From Dipteris shenzhenensis (Eukaryota > Polypodiophyta > Polypodiopsida > Gleicheniales): a DNA stretch of 64,000 nucleotides. The stretch lies in the NCBI GenBank assembly GCA_047967505.1, contig CM106539.1. One strand, given 5' to 3'. The first letter of the stretch is position 1. Each line of letters starts with the position of its first letter. Positions 1 through 11,383 of this stretch are shown piece by piece. The notes under the pieces were generated by a model. It was not told the DNA's origin. It worked only from the letters and a program-made list of their open reading frames with translations, and did not search any database. The position numbers and the translations under genes were made by a program.

Positions 1-660
1 AAGGATTGTAAAGTTGGCTAAACATGAAGTTTTTATGAAAGAAAGCAAGGGCAACAACTCAGCTACCTAGTGGCTCACAATATGAAATGGCAATAGAAGG
101 CACACCATGTTGCACATGTCTAGACTTCCAAGAAGAAGCAAGGGGCAGGGAGAATACGTTGCCATAGTGGGTTGGGAGAATACGTGTGTGTCGGAGCTCG
201 CGAGACAATGAACGAGAACTCAATTGTTGCTAAAGGATAAGACATGTGACGGAAGTATGTTGGAAATAGCATACATGCAAAGAAAAGCACTACGAGCTTT
301 TTGATCACAAAACCAAGATATTTTTGAAGAAAAGAAGTCCGAGCATGTCGATCACGAAACCAAGACAGGAGTAGTCGACACAAAAAATAACGTAACTTTT
401 TGCTCCAAAGTCTGATCAGAATGTGTAATAGCATAAAACAAAGAGCACGATGAGAGCTACAATCTGCGAGCGATCTATGAAGTGATCTTTGATCTCTTTG
501 ATACTGATAACTTTCTCAAATTTGCACCAGATGACCTCTAAAAGACCACATCAATTTAGAGATGTCGAAATCGACAAGAGAAAATAAGTGATGAGATACT
601 GAAATATTTATGTAATGAAATCAACAAGTATTACTTCCTATTTTTCATTGTTAGAGTGAG
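1..660. other. AT-rich stretch, nothing recognised
   Basis: Both strands contain only short open frames without recognisable domains. I see no RNA gene, LTR terminus or long repeat here. Confidence 0.5.
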
Positions 661-665
661 TGTAT

Positions 666-697
<32 letters not shown>

Positions 698-702
698 CAC
701 AC

Positions 703-745
<43 letters not shown>
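666..745. repeat. (CA)n microsatellite
   Basis: Nearly uninterrupted CA dinucleotide tract with a few interruptions (GCACAC, AAAAC). The Val/Cys-rich frame on the opposite strand is an artefact of the repeat. Confidence 0.95.
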
Positions 746-747
<2 letters not shown>

Positions 748-2640
748 GGTAGAAGAACACCCAATGCATTTTTTTAACACCCATGCATGATGCATGGTAT
801 GTAAGAAATGTGAAAATATGCATGCCCTACCACGAAAATGATATCTGATCCACCTCAAACACTGTGAGTACATGTTGTGTTATAAAAAATTTAAGAGGTA
901 GTCTAACTTTTGTTTGAGCAATACAACAAGGTTACATTGTATTACAATTTTGGTGACATTTTTCTAAATGGAAATATGGATGCTATTTATTTTTCTAAAT
1001 GGAAATATTGATGCTATTTATTTTTCCACAGAGCTTATTGACATAATTATCAATTAAAAAGAGCAACACAGCTAACTTTTATTCTTTTCATTCATCTAGT
1101 GCACTTTTTACTATAGGACTAGCACTTTGTGACATAATGTAGTAGGTCCAATGTTGTTTTTGTAAATGTCTTCAAGCTCATTGGCATCCAAAAAATTCAT
1201 CACCAAAGGGAAAATTTTTCAATGGGTCTTGTGTTCAATTGGTCTTGTGTGACTGCGCATGGTGCAAAGGTGTTATAACGAGAATATGCACCATATTAAT
1301 GACACCACATTCAAAAATATGATTGCTTTCAACCTTTACTTGATGTTGAGTAAACTTAGCAAAATATTTTTGCTAAGTTTTCAATTTTATAAAGGTGCTT
1401 ACCCTTTGGAATATGACTTTTCCATTCCAATTCAATAAAATATTTCATGCAAGGAGATGAACTTATTTGAAGATAAGGGAAGGAAACAAAAGAAAAATGA
1501 GTGTCTCTGTGGCAACACAAAGCTAACACCTTTTATCTTTATAATTGTGAAGAAGTGGATCAAATAATATGAAAAAGAAAGAGCTAAAAGAGAGGAGGAC
1601 GGGAAGGTAGTGGCAAAGGACTATCAAAGTAGGCCTTATTCTTGGGAGTTATCAGCAATGCCTTCTAAATGCACCATTGCTTGGTTGGAAGATGCCAGTC
1701 TAAGATTAGAGATTGTGACACAGAGGGAGGAGGAATTTGCACATTATTGTACTTTATAGGTATAATTATATTGCTTTTATTTATATTAATTTATAACATT
1801 TATGTATATGCTGAAGAAAATTCCATTGTTTGATTTGTAGTACCATTTGTGCAATGCAATGTGGGGATACGGTAGTCACCTTTGAGTAAAGAAAATCGGT
1901 GTAAAGTGTAACAAATTTGATTAAGGAGTCATGTCCAATTAACTTTTTACAAGACAGTAGAGATAGAGAAAGGGATACAAATCTCATTTGAAAAGTGAAT
2001 CACTTTAGAACACACAAGAAATTTAGCAAATGAATTTTAAACTCTTTAGCAAATGTGCTTCAAGCTACAATTAGGAAGGATCTAATGAGGATCTAATAGG
2101 GTTTTTTGGAATTTACTTTAAAAAAAATTGGGATCGTGTTACTAAAGATATTCATTCTACTATTGCATTGTGAGTAAGATTTTTTCTTATATTGGTGTCT
2201 TGCCCTTGGATTTCATATCATGAACTTTTTCTCAAATATATCTCAACACAACTGAGTGGACAAGCCAGTGGTGGATTGTGATTCAAGTTGTGCGTAGAAA
2301 GCTACATATATTTAAGGATGCAAAATTGGAGCATGAAATAGAAGATCTACAAATAATGTGTTGTAAGCTATCACTTCCAATGTACCTTCTACTACAAGAG
2401 TTTTGGAATGTGAATATAGTTTGACTTCCTTTGAGGGTTTCTCAGACAATGATTTAGTAGAACTCAACCTAGATGCTAAAGATGTAGGAGACTTGGCCAC
2501 GGAAGCTCAAGAGGATGAGAATCAATCTCGTGAGGGAAACTTGGAAGATTTAAAAGAGGGCTTGATCAATTGGAGAAATATGGAGGACAACATTGATAAA
2601 AATATTTTTGTTTGTAAAAATAGTTACATTTAATTTGATT
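746..2640. other. AT-rich intergenic or decayed DNA
   Basis: No protein family recognised. A frame at 2403-2633 (+) gives an acidic 76-residue peptide, but its composition is unremarkable and it has no upstream exon that I can support. A short direct duplication of a ~40-base A/T-rich segment (tttctaaatggaaatat) is visible at about 960-1020. Confidence 0.4.
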
Positions 2641-2643
2641 CTT

Positions 2644-3175
2644 GCAAGGTGTTGGGTGAGACCCCACACCTATCCAAAATTTTCAATGGTAAACTTTGGA
2701 GATTTTGACAAGTTTTTGTTGATGGTGTGTTTTATTTTAAAGCATGATCGATAGAAAATTGGATGCTAGTATCGGTACTTCCTATAGTTTTATCAATATT
2801 AATTTAGAGATGGTAGTATCAATGAAGGTAGCTCTTGTACTAACATTCATGGTATGGCCTTGGAATGAAAAACTAATGGACAAGAGTTGATGACAAGCCA
2901 TTTGCATTTAATTTGATTCCTACAAGGTGCAGGGTGAAACTCCACGCCTATCCAATTTTTTCAATGGTAAACTTTGGAGATTTTGGTGACAAGTTTTGTT
3001 GATGGTGTGTTTAATTTCATAGCATTATCGACAAAAAATTGAATGCTAATATCGATGCTTCCTACAATTTTATCAATATTAATTTAGTGACGGTAATATC
3101 AATTCTAATATCAATGAAGGTATCTCTTGTACTAACATTGATGGTACGGTCTTGAAATAAAAACTAAAGAAAAAG
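2644..3175. repeat. Tandem duplication, ~278-bp unit (two copies)
   Basis: The segment starting near 2645 (caaggtgttgggtgag) recurs near 2923 (caaggtgcagggtgaa). Both are followed by the same order of landmarks: tttggagattttg, gatggtgtgtt, tatcaatattaattta, cttgtactaacatt. The copies differ by scattered substitutions and small indels, so the duplication is old. It lies immediately inside the CACTA-like end at 3803 and may be internal sequence of that element. Confidence 0.8.
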
Positions 3176-3294
3176 TGTTTAGGATAAGCATTGATATTGG
3201 TGTGAATGGTGGTAGTGGAAGTTTGGCAACAATCGAATACCTTGCAGTGCTTGAATGGTCGATTGTTGTGTATTTTTACCACACATAAGCATTT

Positions 3295-3803
3295 TGTATT
3301 GCATTTTGTACTGCCATTTATTTGTAAGAAATGGTAGTCTAGAAATGGTTGCCATTCTACCATTTCTTTGTAAGAAATGGTAGTCAAGAAATGGCTCCCA
3401 TATTGTGCTGGCATTTCTTTGTAAGAAATGGCAATAAAGAAGTGGCTACCATTTTGTGCTACCAATTCTTCATAAGAAATGGCAATGCAAAGATCGTTGC
3501 CATTTTTTGCTGACATTTCTTCTTAAGAAATGGATGCCATTTTGTGTCATAAGAAATGGCAGTGAAGAAATACTTGCAATTTTTTGTTGCCATTTATCCT
3601 TAAGAAATGGCAGACAAAAAAAGGTTACCCTTGAGAAATTGCAGTTTAAGATTTGGTTGCCATTTTCAACTACCATTTCTCCAAATATATGGCAGTAACT
3701 GTTTGAGAAGTGGTTGCAATTTCATACCTAAGAAATGGCAAAATTGAGGATTCAATTCGGGTGCCATTTCCCATTGCCATTTCTACTTAGTTTTCTTGTA
3801 GTG
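3295..3803. mobile_element. CACTA (En/Spm)-like transposon end with subterminal repeats
   Basis: Read on the minus strand, the sequence begins at 3803 with CACTACAAGAAAAC, the classic plant CACTA terminal motif. Inward from it lies about 500 bp of irregular subterminal repeats. Each repeat, roughly 50-60 bp, contains an inverted core of the type CATTTCTT..TAAGAAATG (for example around 3355-3385, 3410-3435, 3465-3485, 3520-3535, 3595-3615). Subterminal repeat arrays of this kind bind the transposase in known CACTA elements. I did not find the opposite terminus or a transposase in the window, so this is a remnant or an element extending beyond base 1. Peptides of the form KNG-IAISYKE read from this stretch are repeat artefacts. 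Confidence 0.65.
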
Positions 3804-4360
3804 ATCACATATAAGTGTGTCAGCATAGAGATATAGTACACAAATTGGAGTATTATCCCTAAAGAGTGCTTGATAAAGGAAACAAGCTACAGATTCTGAT
3901 ATGCAAATATGAAGGATTTTGATGTGTCCAAAGAGTATTGCTAGCTATAGATTCTTTTATGTGTTTTGCCCCATTGATGTGACACAGATATTACTCATCT
4001 AATTTTATGCCACGTTGGATGTGATGTTGATATTGCAAATAATTGTATGTGCCAATTATGTTGAAAAGCTTGACGTGAAACATTATGATGTAGCAAGCTT
4101 TGTAGTGCTATTTTTGCTGGAGATGGCTACATGTCAAAGTGATGAACTAACCCACTTGGCACTTGGTGCTGATGTGCATTGACATGTTGCATGATTACCT
4201 CCGTAAATGTCAATGCATTGCTACTATGGTCCAAGATCTTATAATGAATGAATATTGGTAGTGTGTAAACATGATGTCATAATGATCTCTTTCGATAGAG
4301 CTTCAATGTTGTTTATATTTTGCCTTTGTGAATCATTGTTGGTGCTAGATTATGAAAAAC
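3804..4360. other. Unannotated AT-rich DNA
   Basis: No coding, RNA or repeat signal that I can support between the CACTA-like end and the tandem duplication at 4361. Confidence 0.4.
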
Positions 4361-4868
4361 CTTCCATATGTTGTCCATTAATTGAAAAATATTTAGAGCA
4401 TTGAATAATCAATTTAGTGATCCATCAATTCTTTTTTATTACACAAACCTTTATGGCTATTTACCTATAAAATGATAGATTGAATTTTGCCAATAGCTGC
4501 TCAATAGAAAGCATGGCTAATGATAGCCTTATGTTGACAATGATGCTCATGATCTTGATTGCTTTTGCTAAGATTACCAATTAGATTGTCGATATGACTT
4601 CAAATGTACACGGACTTCCATATGTTGTCCATCAATTGAAAAATCTTTGGAGCATTGAATAATCAATTCAGTGATCCATCAATTCTTTTCGATTGCACAT
4701 AAACCTTTATAACTAATTACCTATAAAAGGATAGATTGAATTTTGCCAATAGCTGCTCAATAGAAAGCATGACTAATGATAGCCTTATGCTCACAACGAT
4801 CCTCATGATCTTGATTGCATTTGCTAAGATTACCAATTAGATTGTCAATATGACTTCAAATGTACATG
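4361..4868. repeat. Tandem duplication, 254-bp unit (two copies)
   Basis: Unit 1 (4361-4614) and unit 2 (4615-4868) both begin cttccatatgttgtcc. They share the same landmarks throughout: gtgatccatcaattctttt, agctgctcaatagaaagcat, gactaatgatagcctta, attgtc-atatgacttcaaatgtaca. A single partial unit also starts the duplicated segment at 45.8 kb. Confidence 0.9.
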
Positions 4869-5950
4869 GACTTGCGTAAGTTATTGAAATTCACGTTATT
4901 TGCCAAAAATATAATTCATTTGGACTTAAAATAGGTTTTTGGTACTTGTTGATGAAGCTCACGTGCTCTTGAACAGCTTGATGTAAAATTGCCTCAATTA
5001 TGATATCCATGTCCATTTTGTTGATGAGACTTTTCCCAATTAAAATTAGCTCTACAAAATTCGACATAAATGAGAAAACACATTGCGTTTGATGTTCTGA
5101 ACATTTTGGAAAAGACTACATTCAATTCTGATCATATGATATGATCAAATTTCCAACATCTTACTGCATGACGTGCCTTTATTATATGGCTTGAAATGAA
5201 GCCCAAAAATGTATTCAATAAGCTATAAATTTATAACAATTGTTACTTTCAATATGTGAATGCTGCCTGTGAAGACACAACTGAAATCTGATCCAAATTG
5301 ATCAGATTATTACTTTGAATATGTGAATGCTGCCCGTGAAGACAGACCTGAAATTTGATCCAAATTGATCAGGATATTCCCAAAACTGCCAAAAATGGTG
5401 TCCAAAATTGTTATATGTTACTTTTGTAAAGGATGCCAGACAGAGCCAAAATGGCTTCACAATGGTGGCATTTTTGTTTCCTGAATATATCATGAGACGG
5501 CCAGGATGTGTGGCAGTAGTATTTCAGGTAGAACAGACCCAAAGGTTCTTGTAAGCAGAATAAATGTTCCTGGGAGATGGACATGGGCCCAAGTGCAACA
5601 GCCACGCACAACATCGTCGTGAATTTGCGGCACGCACAGCCTGCTCAACATCATTGTGATGAATTCTGCAAGATGAAATCAAGCTCAACCAAGATGAAGT
5701 ATTAATATGTTCAAGTGACATACTGAGGAGCAGGTTCTGTGCCTCTTCCAGTAGTCCTCTTTGGAAAACTATCGGCTACCATCAGAAACCAGACCTGCAT
5801 GACAGGAAGCAGTGAGAACACAGATGAACAGATGAAGGTGACGTAGCTATCATGGCATTCCAGGCCGCGTTGTGGTTTCTCTGCAAGTATATACTGCCTT
5901 CTGCATCATCGCATCATGTAGTGTTACAATTGAATTTGTAGCTCGACTGA

Positions 5951-7036
5951 TCAGAAAACACAGAGCTGTGGAGGTCGAGCTGCGAGCTGCCCGGCCCGGC
6001 CATGAAAGCGCCGTCGACGAGGAGCTCCCTTGCAGGCCCGACGTTTGGGAGCTGGAGGGAGGGTGGCAGCAGTGGGGTTGGGGCAGACGCTGGCGCCATC
6101 ACTGTTTGCTGGATTAGTAGCAGCTGCTGCTACAATCCAAGGGTGTGCAAGCACCTGGGCTGGCGTGAGCCTGGCTCGGACATCCCGGCACAGCATTCCC
6201 TGGATGAGGTCGATGGCAGCAGGAGAGACGTTGCTCCAAGGAGCGCCCGTGAAGCGCAGCTGATGATGCTGGATTGCATGAAAGACACCCTGCGTGGTCT
6301 CGGCCCAGAAGGGGGGCTCTCCGCTGAGGAGGACGTAGAGGACTACTCCGGCACTCCAAATATCGATCTCTTGGGAGTAGCAGCCGTCCAGCACCTCAGG
6401 TGCGACGTAAAACGGACTCCCAGCAACGCCGGACAGCTGATCACCGGGCGAGAAGGCGACGGAGAGTCCGAAATCGGCGACCTTAATGCGTGAGTAGTCG
6501 TCGTGATCGTCATCGTCGGCGAGGAGGATGTTTTCGGGTTTGAGGTCCCGGTGGATGACGCCGTTTGCGTGGCAGTAAGCGAGCGCTTCCGTCAAGCTTT
6601 TGAGGACCAGGGCGGCGTCACGTTCGGAGAAGCGCTTGTTGCGGACGATGCGATCGAAGAGCTCGCCGCCCGGGCAAAGCTCCATGACCAAGTGAATGGA
6701 GTCGGGGTCCTCCAAGACGCGGTGGAGGCGGACGATGTTGGGATGGCCGGAGAGGTGGTGCATGATGGAGATTTCGGTGGCGACGTCGGCTGCGTCTTGG
6801 GGGTTGAAGAGGGAGGACTTGTCGATGGATTTGCAGGCGAAGGGGAGGCCCGAGGATTTCTCGAGGCAGCGAAAGGTGGTGGCGAAGGAGCCACGGCCGA
6901 GCTCGGGGCCGAGGGAGAAGAGGAGGGAGATGTCGGGGGTGTAGAAGTGGGGGGGAAGGAGGAGGTTGGAGGGGAGGGAGCGGGGGCGCTTGCGAGTTAG
7001 GCTCTGGCTTTGGGTCGGGGAGGCCAGCGTCGCCAT
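5951..7036 (-). CDS. Ser/Thr protein kinase, CDPK/PPCK-related, without EF-hands
   Basis: A single open frame encodes 361 residues. Residues 43-301 form a complete CAMK-type kinase domain: glycine loop G-R-G-S-F-A (47-52), ATP lysine in F-A-C-K (69), catalytic loop HRDLKPEN (162-169), DFG (188-190), G-S-P-F-Y-V-A-P-E (206-214), D-I-W-S-A-G (225-230) and a final H-P-W-I. The pattern is that of plant calcium-dependent kinases and of their EF-hand-less relatives, PEP-carboxylase kinase and PEPKR. No EF-hands or autoinhibitory junction follow; instead there is a ~60-residue Ala/Pro- and Arg-rich tail. Residues 1-40 are Ser/Pro/Arg-rich and low complexity. The ATG at 7036 is the only one ahead of the glycine loop. 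The CDS is markedly GC-richer than its surroundings, as expected of a functional host gene among AT-rich repeats. Likely role: cytosolic or nuclear Ser/Thr phosphorylation; substrate unknown. An unseen 3' intron changing the tail cannot be excluded. Confidence 0.85.
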   Translation of the reverse strand: MATLASPTQSQSLTRKRPRSLPSNLLLPPHFYTPDISLLFSLGPELGRGSFATTFRCLEKSSGLPFACKSIDKSSLFNPQDAADVATEISIMHHLSGHPNIVRLHRVLEDPDSIHLVMELCPGGELFDRIVRNKRFSERDAALVLKSLTEALAYCHANGVIHRDLKPENILLADDDDHDDYSRIKVADFGLSVAFSPGDQLSGVAGSPFYVAPEVLDGCYSQEIDIWSAGVVLYVLLSGEPPFWAETTQGVFHAIQHHQLRFTGAPWSNVSPAAIDLIQGMLCRDVRARLTPAQVLAHPWIVAAAATNPANSDGASVCPNPTAATLPPAPKRRACKGAPRRRRFHGRAGQLAARPPQLCVF

Positions 7037-7178
7037 AGCCAGCCAGCTGCAGGGAGGCAGGGAGCGAGACGAGGCTGATGAAGAAAGGTGGTGAGCAGCA
7101 GCAGCAAGAAAGCGAGCGAGACGAGGCTGATGAAGAAATTAGGTGATGAAGAAAGCCGGTGGAATGCGAAATGCGCTG

Positions 7179-7185
7179 CTTTATA
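7179..7185 (-). promoter_or_regulatory. Candidate TATA box of the kinase gene
   Basis: TATAAAG on the minus strand lies about 143 bases upstream of the kinase ATG. This would leave a 5' UTR of roughly 110 bases with purine repeats (gaagaaa, gcagcagcagc on the complementary strand). It is assigned by position only. Confidence 0.4.
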
Positions 7186-7299
7186 GTTGTTCCGCCGCCA
7201 TGGCTTTTTGGCGGCGCCGCACGCCACGCGTCTCAGCTGCATTTTGCCAGCAAACAACCTCTTCCTTACAGCCTAAGCTTCCTTTGATTTTGCTCGTAA

Positions 7300-9240
7300 T
7301 TCCTGCTTTTTAATAATTATTATAAATTTCCAAACTCACAAAATCCCCACACCTCTCTCAAGTTTGTACTTCCCGGCTTCTCTCTCTTCCATGCACTTTT
7401 CTTTGGAGCATGAAGTATACGAACAATAAAATGAGACAAGATTTCTAAGAACAAATCTATTGCTGAGAAGACCATTATCAATAAACGTAAATTCACGCTA
7501 TATACATCCTCCTATGCTTAGCTCTAGATATGCAACTAGCTTTCTCTAAACATTAAGGGTGGCCACGTGGGAATTCAATTACTGAGCTACCTGTCATCAA
7601 CGAATGTAAATGCATCCTAGTCAAGCATATGCTTAGATTGGTATTGAGCCTGTAGCTATGGAATTCAATTACTCGTGCAAATTCTAGCTACCCCTCATCA
7701 ACACATGTAACTGCGGCATATGCTTAGATTGATGTTGAGCCTATAGCCATGGAATGGGACTTGAGATCACCACATGCTTGACTGTGCAGTGCGCTACGCA
7801 ATGGACCCATGCATCTTGAATTCCAATCTCTTCACTGATCAGATAGGTGACAGATGAGTATGTCCCTCTTTATACAACGAATGCCACGGGTTGGGTCCCT
7901 CCTCCCATGCTCGCCTATGCTTTGGCCATGACAAGGAGTTGCCAAAGGGGCTTGAAAGCCTTAAATGTACTATTCAAGGCAACATCCAGGTCCTAGGTAG
8001 GTAGGGTCACTCTTACAAATCAGTAGAGTACGGTACCAACAAGCATGCATTGGAAACAAGTTACATTTGAAATACCCATACACAAGTTGCCTTCTTACAT
8101 TTTTGAACATGATTGCTTACCATTTCTATACAAGTGCATGTTTGAATTTTAACTAGACTAGTCTAGCTCCCAGCCTTTATCCGATAACTACCTTTCACGT
8201 CTTCTCCAACATGGTGCTACCACCACTCCTTTTTCTTGCACCTATCTCTGTTGTACACATTTCCTTTTTACAATATCCTTATTTGAGCTCTCTAGTTCTG
8301 TTTGTCTTCCATTAATGAAGCCTTCAACCTTAGTATGTTCCCGACATTTTGGTCAGTTTACAATCAACCCACCAACTTGAGGCTCATACTAGCTCTTGGT
8401 CTAGTTTGAAGGGGGGAGAGAGAGAGAGAGACAGAGAGAGAGTTATGGGAGAGAGCTCAAGTGGATGTCCCTCTTGTTTTTAGTTGGAATGCTTCGGAGC
8501 ATGCAAAGCCTTTCTCCCACCAATAGACCCTTCTGATAGGTCCCTTGATCTCATATTGACATTCATTGGACCTGATTCTAGCCTTGCTGCCTGCATTGCA
8601 TGTCTCGTGCTATGTGCACTTCCTCTATCTGCCCCCCCATTGCTACTCCTCCACTGAAGACCCCACGCATGCTGCCAACTCAGCTATGTGCCCCCCATCT
8701 ATGCCCTCTACCTCTATAGCCACATAGTTTCTCTCCTATCTACTGCAACTTCTCCCTACCACCACGTGCTATCGCATCCTCCTTTGATATGTCTATTGTA
8801 GCCTCCCCAATACATCTACTACTCCATCTGGAGCTATCAATTCCTGGGACACATTGTCTTTCACACAGTCACCCTCTTGCCATTGTAATCTACCACCTCA
8901 CCAGCACTAAAATCGGCCCCTAGGACCACTCATTAGACCCTATTTAAATTTTTCTTACACATGGTAGACCTTGCCACATCATTAGTCTGTGTAGACCACA
9001 CGCCACCTCTTGGTCGTTTTGTGCCAAATTAAAGTGGAATCTTCACCGACAACTTTAGAATATCATATGCCACACATGTGAAGCCTCTGTGAAGCCCACT
9101 TTTGTTATATTGTTTCTCTAGATTCATAATATTTTATGCTATACCTTGGCCTACTTTTATCATCTTTCACACTACTTTTTGAGTTAGTTAACTTTTGATA
9201 GCCTATAATTATCAATTAGACATGAATTTGAGTATTCTTA
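7300..9240. other. Kinase upstream region and non-coding part of segmental copy A
   Basis: No gene recognised. It holds a (GA)n tract at about 8408-8441 and sequence repeated at 47.1-48.4 kb and, in part, at 51.6-53.2 kb. Within it, two short direct repeats (around 7500-7640 and 7640-7760) share the phrases gaattcaattact and catatgcttagattg. Confidence 0.6.
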
Positions 9241-9255
9241 GATCGAAATAGGAAA

Positions 9256-9513
9256 TTGGAGGATAACAATGATGGTAATTGGAAGTTAAAACTTTGTGAG
9301 CATTCTCCAATTGAAGAAATTATGAATAATTGTCATATAGTTAGAGAATTAAGACCAAAACTCCTACAACAATATCAACAACACCCAGTTGAGATTTATA
9401 CATCAACATGGCTAGAGGGATTTGAATCTACCTCTTTTGATTGGAAAATGTTGATATTTGATGATTGGGAATTGGTTTCTATTTCGTGGGTAGTCACCTT
9501 TTCTCTTCTATAG
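9256..9513 (+). pseudogene. Short unidentified reading frame shared by both segmental copies
   Basis: The frame (85 residues, counting from a TTG codon) reads EDNNDGNWKLKLC, then IVRELRPKLLQQYQQHP, then WLEGFES. The equivalent frame in copy B (48415-48714) has nearly the same peptide and stays open 15 residues longer. Retention in both copies may only reflect recent duplication. I recognise no domain and there is no good ATG start, so it is more likely an exon or transposon fragment than a complete gene. Confidence 0.3.
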
Positions 9514-10213
9514 CATGGATTGCCTATAGCCTTATTCTTTAAAGAAGGCTCGTAATCAAAGACCTCTCGTTTGATTCTACTTGTGTGCTCCTCCATCTCT
9601 CTCCTCACCATTGTGCACTCACATGATTTGCAACATGATAATAGAGAAAGCTTGCTCTTCTGCATTTTCTACTCTTGCCGAATCATAGTTCCCTTCTTCC
9701 AACCTTTTTGGATTTCATAAGCAGTTGATATGTTGGCTACCTCAATCTACTCCCTGAATTGATACTTTTTTAAAAAATTAGGACAATTTTGGATTCAATA
9801 GGCCCTTAATATTTGTGATTAGAAAACCATCCAATGGGAAGGCTTGGGCATTAGAAGACTGGACAAATCCATATTTCTCTCATTGGGCTCCCACTTGTTG
9901 CCCCCCCCTCCTTGGGCTTTTACCCTCCCCCTCCTTGGGCATTTACCCCCCCTTTTAACTTCTGGAGGGTCCCCCTATCCTCCTCCCTCTCCAAAAATCA
10001 GAAGTTTTTATTCCCTCCACATTTCTGCTTTTCTCCATAAGTGTCTCCACCCCCGCAAACACCTCCTAGGAGTTCTCCCCAACTATCCTCATTGACTCAT
10101 GACCTTTTCCTCAATGTCTTTCCCTTCTCAACCTCCTCTCAGCCTCCTCTTGCTCCTCTCAACCGCCTTCTCCATTTTCTACTCTTGCCATATCATAGCT
10201 CCCTTCTTCTTCC

Positions 10214-10560
10214 AAAAAAATTATGTAGCACGTCTATGTACGCGTCTTTCTGTTTTTTTTTTAAATTTCTATAGAGCATCTAAAAGCACATCTATAGGCA
10301 CTTCTATAGGTGCGTCTTTCTATTATATAGATGTGCCTATAGATGCGGGTCTGTAGACGCATGAATAGACATGCTCGTAAGTTTTTTTTAAAGTTAAAGA
10401 AACACGTCTATGTGTGCGTCTGTGGGTGCTTTGTCTTGTTGTGTATCAAGCACTCTTTGGAGATAATCCTCCAATTTGTGTACTATATCTCTATCCAGAC
10501 ACACTTATATGTGATCAACTCACATTTCTCTCTAGCTCAGTGAAGTGAATAGACTTCTCA
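10214..10560. repeat. Insertion with short inverted and direct repeats of a 'cacgtctatgtg' type
   Basis: Homology between segmental copies A and B stops at about 10213. The inserted DNA begins with gcacgtctatgtacgcgtct. It contains facing repeats such as cacatctataggcac and gatgtgcctatagatgcg, and a further cacgtctatgtgtgcgtct near 10405. Stem-loop potential is clear, but element boundaries and target duplications are not. Confidence 0.4.
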
Positions 10561-10731
10561 TGGATGCAGTTCCATCTTAAAGTCCCAAAAACATTCGAAC
10601 TCCAATTTAGACTTGTATGTGATCAGCTCACATTAGTGTCATATGCCATTAGCTCAGTGAAGTCAATAGACCTTTTATGGATGCAGTTCCATCTTCAAGT
10701 CCCAAAAACATTCAAACTCCAATTTAGAAGA
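10500..10731. repeat. Tandem repeat, ~118-bp unit (about two copies)
   Basis: Two successive units contain tatgtgatcaNctcacatt, agctcagtgaagt-aatagac, tggatgcagttccatctt and agtcccaaaaacattc. They sit just upstream of the copia RNase H tail. Confidence 0.75.
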
Positions 10732-10739
10732 AGTCACCC

Positions 10740-10974
10740 AATGCTTTTAACATTGGATCCAAGAGCATAATACCAATCTATTGTTAAAACTCCACATACA
10801 AAGTGAAAACACGTCTCAACTCTATCAATTTTCAACCACAAGGATTATTGTGATATTTTGTTCATGGTCTATCCACAAAGAAGAAGTTTAATAAGTTGCT
10901 GACATCTTCACCAAAATACCACTTCTCTTCGCATAAGTACGGTTTTGTAACCAATCACAACTTAAGAGGGCAAC
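10740..10974 (+). pseudogene. Ty1/copia RNase H tail fragment
   Basis: Around 10890-10925, gttgctgacatcttcaccaaa reads V-A-D-I-F-T-K, the conserved end of the copia RNase H domain. It is followed by a purine-rich stretch (cttaagaggg) of the kind that precedes a 3' LTR. The remaining frame is broken by stops and shifts. This is a remnant only. Confidence 0.55.
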
Positions 10975-10975
10975 A

Positions 10976-11254
10976 TGATGGTTAGGTTGTGGTCATTGTA
11001 CATACAATGGATTTTGTGCACCAATTTTTACTTTTGTTTGTAGTTTGAAGTTTCCATAATGCAATTGAAAGTCAAAAAATATCTTCTCTACTTATATCTA
11101 GTAATATTTAAGAGAGTGTTGAGAACAGTGGAAATTGCACCTATCCTCTACAGATACGATAGGGTTAGGTTTAGGGCTAGGGGTGAACTTATAAATATTT
11201 CTCATTTCCTTCAATCCAATGTAGTGTATAGTTAGTCGCCTTGTGTGTGCAGTC

Positions 11255-11307
<53 letters not shown>

Positions 11308-11383
11308 CCTTCGATACAATGTAGTGTACCGCTACTCATCTTATGTATGCACTTCTTTCTCTCTCACCCCTATATTCTTCAAC
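10976..11383 (+). mobile_element. Candidate copia 3' LTR
   Basis: The stretch starts TGATGGTTAGG directly after the polypurine-like tract and can be ended at ...ttcttcaaca, giving TG...CA termini and about 408 bp. It includes two CT-rich tracts at 11252-11306. No second copy of this LTR is visible in the window, so the boundaries rest on context alone. Confidence 0.4.

Larger units (their letters stand above)
4670..10213. repeat. Segmental duplication, copy A (contains the kinase gene)
   Basis: This segment matches 45812-49320 in the same orientation, with small indels and substitutions throughout. Shared landmarks include gaatgctgcctgtgaagac, catcatgtagtgttacaatt, ggttgggtccctcctccca and ggcaacatccaggtcctagg. 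Copy A keeps the whole kinase gene. Copy B jumps from the equivalent of about 6095 to the equivalent of about 7862 and so lacks the catalytic domain. The homology ends near 10213, where copy A has an insertion (about 10214-11390) containing copia-derived sequence. Confidence 0.85.

Noticed and set aside
3079-3698. Repetitive peptides with KNG and ISYKE motifs
   Set aside because: Produced by the subterminal hairpin repeats of the CACTA-like element and present in several frames.
6002-7000. Long plus-strand frames opposite the kinase
   Set aside because: They are shadows of the GC-rich minus-strand kinase gene, with Gly/Glu/Val-rich composition and no domain.
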